From the NCBI GenBank assembly GCA_028023455.1, contig JAQFVV010000050.1:2854626-2918625 (forward strand): a stretch of DNA of 64,000 bases, in the 5' to 3' direction. Below are positions 57,653-64,000 of the stretch, one piece after another. Every line of letters begins with the position of its first letter. Position 1 is the stretch's first letter. A program made the translations under genes and the position numbers. This DNA comes from Epiperipatus broadwayi. Its lineage: Eukaryota > Onychophora > Udeonychophora > Euonychophora > Peripatidae. Below the pieces are notes generated by a model. It worked only from the letters and a program-made list of their open reading frames with translations, was not told the origin of the DNA and did not search any database.

Positions 57653-58135
57653 AGATGAATATGAGATATCCTAAAACATTGTTGAATAATATGGTAATAA
57701 AGTATACGACAAAAGAAAAAAAAACTTAGTTTACTAAGAAAAATAAGAAACAGATGCTCTACTATTTGATCTTAGTTTTATTAGTGACTTACACAATATT
57801 AACTGTATATTGGAAGACATTTCAATATATTAAGTTCTACAGATTATTTAAAATCTATCTTTTCCAATTTTCATGGGGCTGTTTACCAGAGATCAGATTA
57901 CTTAAAAATATACTTCTTAAAATGAATTTTATTAGCAATTGTGTACCAAAAAAACATTTTCCATATAGTGGTAAAAGATGTCTAACATGCAAATAATTTA
58001 TTGAGAGAAAAATAGTTCAAAGTACTAGTAATAATTTTAAATAGTATATCCTTAATTATGCCAATTGTCAAAGTGTGAATTTAATATATTTAATACAGTG
58101 TAATATATATTTGAATTGTTGCATAGTTTATATAT
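57653..58135 (+). pseudogene. Penelope-like element C-terminal relic
   Basis: Resumes the element after the RTE: YPKTLLNN in one frame, then an 80-codon open stretch (57754-57996) ending SNCVPKKHFPYSGKRCLTCK, the cysteine-containing linker of Penelope-like proteins. ANCQSVNLIYLIQC follows at about 58060-58102. The GIY-YIG active site is missing. Confidence 0.8.
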
Positions 58136-58153
58136 TAGAATAATTAATTATAG

Positions 58154-58584
58154 AACTTGTTGGGGCAGAAATGTGAATTATCTGCATTTGGTATCTCCTA
58201 TTAAGTTGTATAACTAATCTTGCCACTCTCTCCAATGCACCATCAATTTCCACAATGTTGTTCTTCCACTTTTTATTTATAATGAATCCTACTCCACTTG
58301 TATTTCCAGTATTTGTGCCCAGGAGGCTGCAAAGTCACCAACCAAGGCAGTGGTTGGTGGCTGAAGGCAGAGGGTGCTAAGAATCCCATGAATGTGGATC
58401 CAGGCAGCCATTTGATGACAACTTTTTATTTAGGTACTTACAACTGCAGATCACTTTCCAAGTCAAGGAAGATTGCAATAATTAGAAGAACTATCTTATA
58501 TTAAATGGGACATTATTGGACTTTGTGAAGTTAGAAGAAAAGGTGAAGAGACAATTGATTTAAAAAGTGGATGTGTACTCTATT
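58154..58584 (-). mobile_element. RTE fragment with internal inversion
   Basis: 58154-58319 is antisense endonuclease (GTNIG to YAPTS region); 58320-58584 is sense 5' coding sequence (GGCKVTNQGSGWW through GTYNCRSL to about HMLYY). The two segments are adjacent in the intact element, so read on the minus strand the 5' piece is flipped next to the sequence that follows it. This matches a 5' inversion with almost no deletion at the breakpoint. The 3' part is absent. Confidence 0.8.
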
Positions 58585-60497
58585 ATGAGAACCATTAAGT
58601 AAATATATTGTTTTATTTGGCTAATGAAGTATGAAAGGTAGAGTATAATAGAAAATATATTTTATTTACATTATATAAATTTAAACATAATTGTAGGATG
58701 AACGATGTATAGTCCACATATATTTCATAATAATCATTAAATGAGAGAGAGAAACTCAAATACTCATGTGTGAGTGATAACGAGAATTTTTTAATCTGTC
58801 TTATTAAAACGAATTTGATATTAGAGATTGAATGTTTTAGGAATCAGTGCGATCATTAATCATTAATATCCATATTCTTACACCAAATAGAATAGAAATT
58901 ATAACATCAATATATATATATATATATATGCTGTCCAATACACCAGAAACATCCACACACAGATTCAATATTAGACTAAGCGCTGGGGAAGACCATTGAG
59001 CAATCAATATTGTCAGCTATTAAACGTGATATGTAAAATGTTGCATTATATAAAGCAGAAATAAAAGTATTTTCATTTAAATATATTAGTAGAATTACAA
59101 CAAGTTGTGAAGAATACTAATGTTAGAATTACTCATAGTCAAAAACAAATAGTTCTTGTTGTTACAAAATTTTAATAAGACCTGAACCAGTAGTCTCCAA
59201 ATTAATGAACAACTAACGTTTTGTGCAGTTTTACTTATATCTCCTTGCTTTCAATCATTTAAAAAACTATAGTAACAATTTTTAAAATAATAATAAAATA
59301 CTGAGACCTTGTAGATATTTTATTTCTTGTGTTTTTTTCAAAAATTCGATCCCTCATAATCTATAACATTGAACACATTCTTGTAAATTACCCATGAATG
59401 CTTTTGTTTTGCTAATGGGACTAGTAGGAAAAATTCAAAAATATCTCTTTGCAATACAGTAATGCATCATTAAAAAAAACAATTTGACACACAAACACAC
59501 ACACGCACTATATATATATATATATATTGGATGTATAGAGTTACCCATATAAATCAATTTAATTCGAAAACATTTAACATAAAGCAACTACTCCAGGACA
59601 AGAATGATATATATATATATATACCAATAAAAATAACTAATATAACAGTAATTAACTATTAATACAGTCTTTCAATCTGCAGAGATACTTTTGGTTAATT
59701 CCTTAATCCTTCTCCCATGTTGTTAAATTCAAAAACATATATTTATACATTCATAATAAACATAATAAAACTAGAAAAATTTCTAAGTTTCTGAAAAATT
59801 TTCTTCACAACCATGATTTCATCTATTACATATGGATACTTTCTTATATAAATATTACTAAAACATAAATGCATGCATGAAACTACCTGAAATTTATCAC
59901 CATTAACATTAAAGAAATTTGTCAGAAGATTGATATAGGGAATGATTGACATGTGTAAGTTTTGAACAGTTTTATAAATATATTTATAACTACATTTTCA
60001 TTTGGGATCTATTTATTTTTTAGATGGTACCATGGTTTTGAAAACATGTTGAAGTTTTGTAATGTTATTAGTACCATTATTGTATACATTTATTATAATT
60101 TGCTTATAATTATTAACATATAATTAGGCAGTCTTAAGTATTTATAGATATGTATGTAAGTTGGTGAAGAAAGAAGTTTGTTTTTAGGTAAAAGCAGGAT
60201 GTTTGATTTGTTTTTAAGATCTTAAAGGAACAAAACAAATCAAATATTGTATATCCACTCCTATTATTGCAGATATTACTATGTGATTACTCATAAGGTA
60301 AATGAATATGGAAAGGTTGCTTATCAATATGCATCAGTCCACATGGTAAGGTTATCAGTTTGTTACCATTAAACTTTATGATCAAGAATAATCATGGTTT
60401 TTTTTAGTTGCCTGATATTTCTTAACTGAAATATCATTTGAATTTTTGAAATCAGGTTGAATGTGTACATGAATGATGTGCTTTCTTATAGGTAATC
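58585..60497. other. AT-rich intergenic DNA
   Basis: Holds (AT)n runs at 58912-58929, 59510-59527 and 59609-59623, and a single arm (59660-59715) related to the hairpin repeat at 25620. No gene recognised. Confidence 0.45.
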
Positions 60498-62338
60498 ATG
60501 ACAAACAAATCTAAAACACAACCCTTACTCTAAGTGATCTATCTAAGCCAGCCAAAGAATTAGGTTACCACTTGATGATGAATATCATTCAGATATTGAC
60601 AATTGCTGATCACTTTAATTAAAGAAAGATTGAATATACTGGAAGAACTACCTCATATTACAGAAAATGCAATTGGACTTTTGAGAACATTGAAGAAGAA
60701 TTGTAAAAATGGTAATGTATTTTACTATAAAGGCACAAATATTGAAGTACAATTGGAGTGGAATTCATTATCAATAAAGAGTGGAACCATGTTGTGGAGA
60801 TTAATGGAGCATGAAAGAGAATGACAAGACTATTTATTCAAATTAATAAGAAATACCAAATACAAAAAATTCAAGGTTAGGCCCAACAGAGTTTCATTAT
60901 AAAGAAAAAGTACAGGGATTTTTTAATAAATCTTCTGCAGTTTTTGCTCAGACCAAATAATATTTTGAACTTGTCATGGAATATTTAATGCTAGAATACA
61001 CATACAAATTATATATGAAAGTTCAATGGGTAAATTAGTGAGTGAGGAGACAGGCTTGTGGGGTTGACAGAAAAAGAAAAACAATAAAATGCATTCTTTT
61101 CTTTAAAAAAGCTTAAACAGAAATAAACATGGAAGCATGTAAGTAAAGATATAGTAAAATTATATTATATTGTGACTATCAGAAAATAATCATTTTCAGA
61201 TTATAATGTTCTTAATACATTCATCTTAGAAAGTGCTCACCAATTTTCATGATGTTAATGCAAATTTTAGAGAGAAGACAAGTATAAAAAAGACAATATT
61301 ATAGATGATTTATCCTAACTTTCAGAAGCACTTTAATAAATTTCAATTAGAACTTGAAAACTGTTTAAAAATATGAACTCGTTTCGAAAATGATTTAACT
61401 TGACCGAAATCATTAAGAATGTAACTGATTCGCTATTAAGAACTGCAAGAAATATTGGTGATTGATATAAAATCATCAAATGAAATATACATATAAAGAA
61501 AGAAGTTTTTTGAATACTGTATATTTAAAAATGATTCTTAAAGCAAATTATTGCGGAAAAACATTAATAATGACGTATGAAAATATAATTGTGGCAAATT
61601 ATCTTAAAAGTATAAAATGACATATTTGTATTGAGAAAAAAAATATTTCGGAGCAAGTAAGAAAAGTTGAAACTATTACTAAAAAGAGAGATGATAGTCA
61701 AGCGTTGTTAGCCGAGAGGTTAGCGCAGCCGCCTTGCAAGCAAGCAGTTGGTTGCAGACGGTTATTGCGGGTTCACGTCCCGGCGATGCTATGACATATG
61801 GGAAAAAAAAAGAGAGATGATATTATGAAATATATGAAAGAGCTCTATAAAAAATCATCCAGTAATAAAAAGCAAAAAAAAAATAAAATATCTCCTACTA
61901 TTAATATATATTCTGAAATGCCAAGTATTTTAAAAGAAGAGTTGAGAAGTATAATTAAATATATGAAAAAAATGAAAAGCTTCAGGGAGTAATGGAATTA
62001 TTATTGATATTTTAAAAGATCGGTAAAAAATTAAAAAAAAGAATTGATGATAAAGATATAAACCAAATATGTAATAAATAATTGGTCAAATGCAATAGTT
62101 CTATATGAATATTTACCAATTTAATTATAATTCACCTTCAGAAACTTTGGATTCTAGCCAATAGAAAGATGCTAGATTTAAAAATGGTTTTAGTAAAATG
62201 AATCATATCCATGTATTGAGAGATTTTATTAAAAGGGCCACTGAATGTGAGTTGTCATTTCACTTTGGATTTTTCGTCAATGAAAAAATAATTTGATTTT
62301 TTAAACACTTCCATGTTGATTAAAGCTTTGGTAAGCTA
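60498..62338 (+). mobile_element. Strongly decayed RTE copy split by a SINE
   Basis: Collinear with the RTE ORF from an ATGACAAACAAA start to the [10 protein letters not shown] region of the RT, with heavy decay throughout. Recognisable parts: YYKGTNI near 60725, QTKQYFELVMEYLMLE for the SKQHFKIVMGDFNAR region, LLRTARNIGD, and KARFKNGFSKMNHIHVLRDFI near 62165-62230. A stop (TGA) lies at nearly the same place between endonuclease and RT as in the other copies. A SINE is inserted at 61696-61806. Confidence 0.75.
61696..61806 (+). mobile_element. tRNA-derived SINE with perfect duplications
   Basis: AGTCAAGCG, then TTAGCCGAGAGGTTAGC (A box TAGCCGAGAGG), GCCTTGCAAGCAAGCAG, then the B box GGGTTCACGTCCCGGC, a GATGCTATGACATATG end and a short A tail. 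Perfect 15-bp flanking repeats AAAAAGAGAGATGAT lie at 61681-61695 and 61807-61821. It sits inside the decayed RTE. It is less diverged in its boxes than the copy at 37924-38043, hence probably a younger insertion. It is a retroposed tRNA-like sequence, not a tRNA gene. Confidence 0.93.
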
Positions 62339-62339
62339 G

Positions 62340-62790
62340 ATAATGTTTAAGGCTAGAACGGGAACTTTAGCAACAAGCGAATATACATGTAAATGGAAAA
62401 ATATGGGTGATTTAGTCTGTAAATTGTGTAACGAAGGCATAGAAAATATTAGGCATTTGTTAATTGAATGTAAATGCTTGAAAACAGAAAGGGTACAAAT
62501 AATGAAGTTATGGAAGAATAAATATGAAAAAAGTGATTATACAAAAAGTAGATTATTAGTTTTTATGCTGGATTTGGGAAAAGATAAAGGGGATTTAAAT
62601 ATAAAGGCCATATAGTTTACAAAGATTATGTTGTGGAAATGGGATGGAGCAGAATATGGGAAAACTTAGAATGGGGAATGGAAGATAAAGTGGCTAACAG
62701 GTTTCTCTGGGCATAGTTGCTGAGAGATTCCTGACTCCATTTAAGGAGAAGTCACAGCGCATCACATCACATCACATACCATCCTATTTT
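62340..62790 (+). mobile_element. 3' end of another non-LTR retrotransposon
   Basis: A 90-codon open stretch (62343-62615) encodes RTGTLATSEY, then the C-terminal zinc-knuckle CKLCNEGIENIRHLLIECK (C-x2-C-x8-H-x4-C type), followed by about 150 bp and a (CATCA)n tail at 62759-62777. The motif is found at the C-terminus of several non-LTR clades, but the local RTE lacks it, so this is a second family. It directly follows the decayed RTE. Confidence 0.65.
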
Positions 62791-62989
62791 TAAAAAAAAA
62801 AGCATTTTTGAAAATATAACAGTAATAATTAAGTTACAATCATATTTAAAAAATAAGTGCTGTTAAATGAATACCAGGGGTGATACCATTTTCCCCCAAA
62901 AAATTGCAGCAGTTTTATATTAAGTATTTTGTGACTGAAAATAGGAAGTTGTGGGAATATCTCAATTGTCAAATTTAATAACAGTAATA

Positions 62990-63176
62990 ATAATCATCAT
63001 CATTATAAGCCATTATCAATCCACTGCAGGATGAAGGTCTCTCCAAGTTCAATCTTCTGATTTCTAGCCCCTCTTCTCCACATTACTCCTGCATTTTTTA
63101 TTTTATCCATTCATCTCACATGTGGCCTTTTTCTGGATCTTTTACAATCTCTTAAAATTCAGTTAATATTTTAATC
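62990..63176 (-). mobile_element. RTE 3'-end fragment
   Basis: ATC-rich tail (62994-63005), then sequence complementary to the RTE C-terminal coding region, 5'-truncated at about 63176. Frames are broken. No duplications are clear. Confidence 0.8.
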
Positions 63177-64000
63177 AGATGGGAATTATACCTATAATCA
63201 TACACTGTAATAATGTTTTCATACCTCTACAATATTTTGTTGAGTATGAAGTTGATATTCTCAAACCAAAGGACAAGAAAGAGACCTTTAAAACATAAAA
63301 GTGGCTAACTTATCTTTATACCTAAATTTACTTATATAGCCCAATGTAAAGCATCTGGGGATGAGAGCATGAAAGTCATCCATTAATCTCTTTAAATTCA
63401 TTAACTTTATTCCATCCATTAATAATCAAGAGATTTTTCAATCTACTGCCTGTTAATATTATGAAAAATATTAGAATGTACTTAACTCACTGTTTAATTT
63501 ACTAGCAACATAGTCAATATATTCCTTACTTTGCTTTTATTTAGATTGTAGATAATGATATTACTGATGGCATTTTGGACAACAATCATCATCAACATAA
63601 TTAGATCTATCATTTTCAGCTTAATATAGTTATAATTCTGTTCTTCCTTCATCAATAAATATCTCCAGTTACATGCAATAGTGCAACAAACTGTAAATTT
63701 ATATTTAATCAGCAATGGAATAATGATCTGTATGATTTTCTATCAATTCTCAAATGCCTATTGCATTACAATATATATACACACACACTCATATAGATTT
63801 TAATACGTATACACGAACACGAATACAAAATTTAACATTTATTTCCATCATTTTTTGTTGTTGTTTAAGCTTACTTTTAACTCAGGAAATATTTTTCAAT
63901 GCACGACTGAATACTGAGTCGAAATGGATAAAAAATTCAAGAAGATATAATAAGCTTCTAAAACTCTTCCTGATAAAATATTAACAAAAGAACTACTAAT
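63177..64000. other. AT-rich intergenic DNA
   Basis: No gene or element recognised with confidence. Open stretches of 73 and 76 codons show no motif. Confidence 0.4.

Larger units (their letters stand above)
54545..58135 (+). mobile_element. Penelope-like element relic split by an RTE
   Basis: Two parts of one Penelope-like retroelement (54545-55267 and 57653-58135), separated by the RTE insertion at 55262-57652. Upstream: TLDIASLDMNIPHDE (RT motif A region), YIDDIFMI (catalytic motif), FLDV, SCNYPKYLKVNIHYSQ. Downstream: YPKTLLNN, then the linker FPYSGKRCLTC and NLIYLIQC, which leads into the GIY-YIG endonuclease in this family. Stops and frameshifts are common and the GIY-YIG catalytic part is not seen. 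It is the only element here from the class whose members are known to carry hammerheads. Confidence 0.85.

Noticed and set aside
53848-58135. Family 1 copy at 53848-54273 as the terminal repeat of the Penelope-like relic 270 bp downstream
   Set aside because: The family 1 copy has its own perfect 14-bp duplications on both sides, so it is an independent insertion; proximity alone does not link them.
61696-61806. Functional tRNA gene
   Set aside because: Boxes A and B are present, but a full cloverleaf is not, the element has an A tail and perfect target duplications, and a second copy exists at 37924; it is a SINE.
63340-63480. Possible non-LTR RT scrap (KASGDES-like, then RPVNIMKN-like)
   Set aside because: The matches are too short, need frame changes and could be chance in AT-rich DNA.

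Overview
No host gene is recognised in this window. It reads as a gene-poor, AT-rich (roughly 70 percent A+T by eye) animal intergenic region built from nested transposable elements and satellites. The organism is inferred to be a mollusc, most likely a cephalopod. The grounds are an RTE-type non-LTR retrotransposon with an (ATC)n tail, tRNA-derived SINEs, Penelope-like and mariner relics, TTAGGG-like DNA and very large (TATC)n arrays. This is inference; no species-diagnostic gene is present.

Layout. 1-11 kb: microsatellite, small RTE 3' scraps, a mariner relic and a palindromic element. 11.2-13.7 kb: an inverted-repeat cluster carrying two clean insertions; a TA-flanked TIR transposon (11659-12618) can be proved from a paralogous empty site. 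14.8-24.6 kb: RTE territory, with a 5'-inverted copy (14861-15239), a nearly intact full-length copy with target-site duplications (15963-19260) and a decayed copy (20827-24577) that was itself invaded. 26.9-35.9 kb: two head-to-tail RTE pieces, minisatellites, a Jockey-like relic, duplicated blocks, a gypsy-type integrase relic and a suspicious homopolymer stretch. 36-50 kb: more palindromic elements, SINEs, an old 150-bp array, telomere-like repeats and a 63-bp minisatellite. 50.3-52.8 kb: a nearly perfect 2.4-kb palindrome. 53.8-62.8 kb: a Penelope-like element split by a 5'-inverted RTE, which was in turn invaded twice, followed by a decayed RTE split by a SINE with perfect duplications.

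The main discovery candidate is a set of short palindromic elements (family 1: eleven copies, from about 50 to 640 bp). Nearly all are bracketed by 11-14 bp direct repeats, and the larger ones carry a 59-nt type I hammerhead-ribozyme motif in inverted arms. A second palindromic family (23784-24365 and 56779-57133), unrelated in sequence, carries its own 59-nt hammerhead with an intact catalytic core. Self-cleaving hammerheads are known from Penelope-like elements and from retrozymes. Here they sit in inverted, non-coding, foldback elements whose target duplications look like retrotransposition rather than cut-and-paste DNA transposition. I cannot run a database search, so novelty is not established.

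Secondary points: the RTE family has an in-frame stop between endonuclease and reverse transcriptase that is shared by two separate insertions, and three RTE copies show 5' inversions that fit twin priming.
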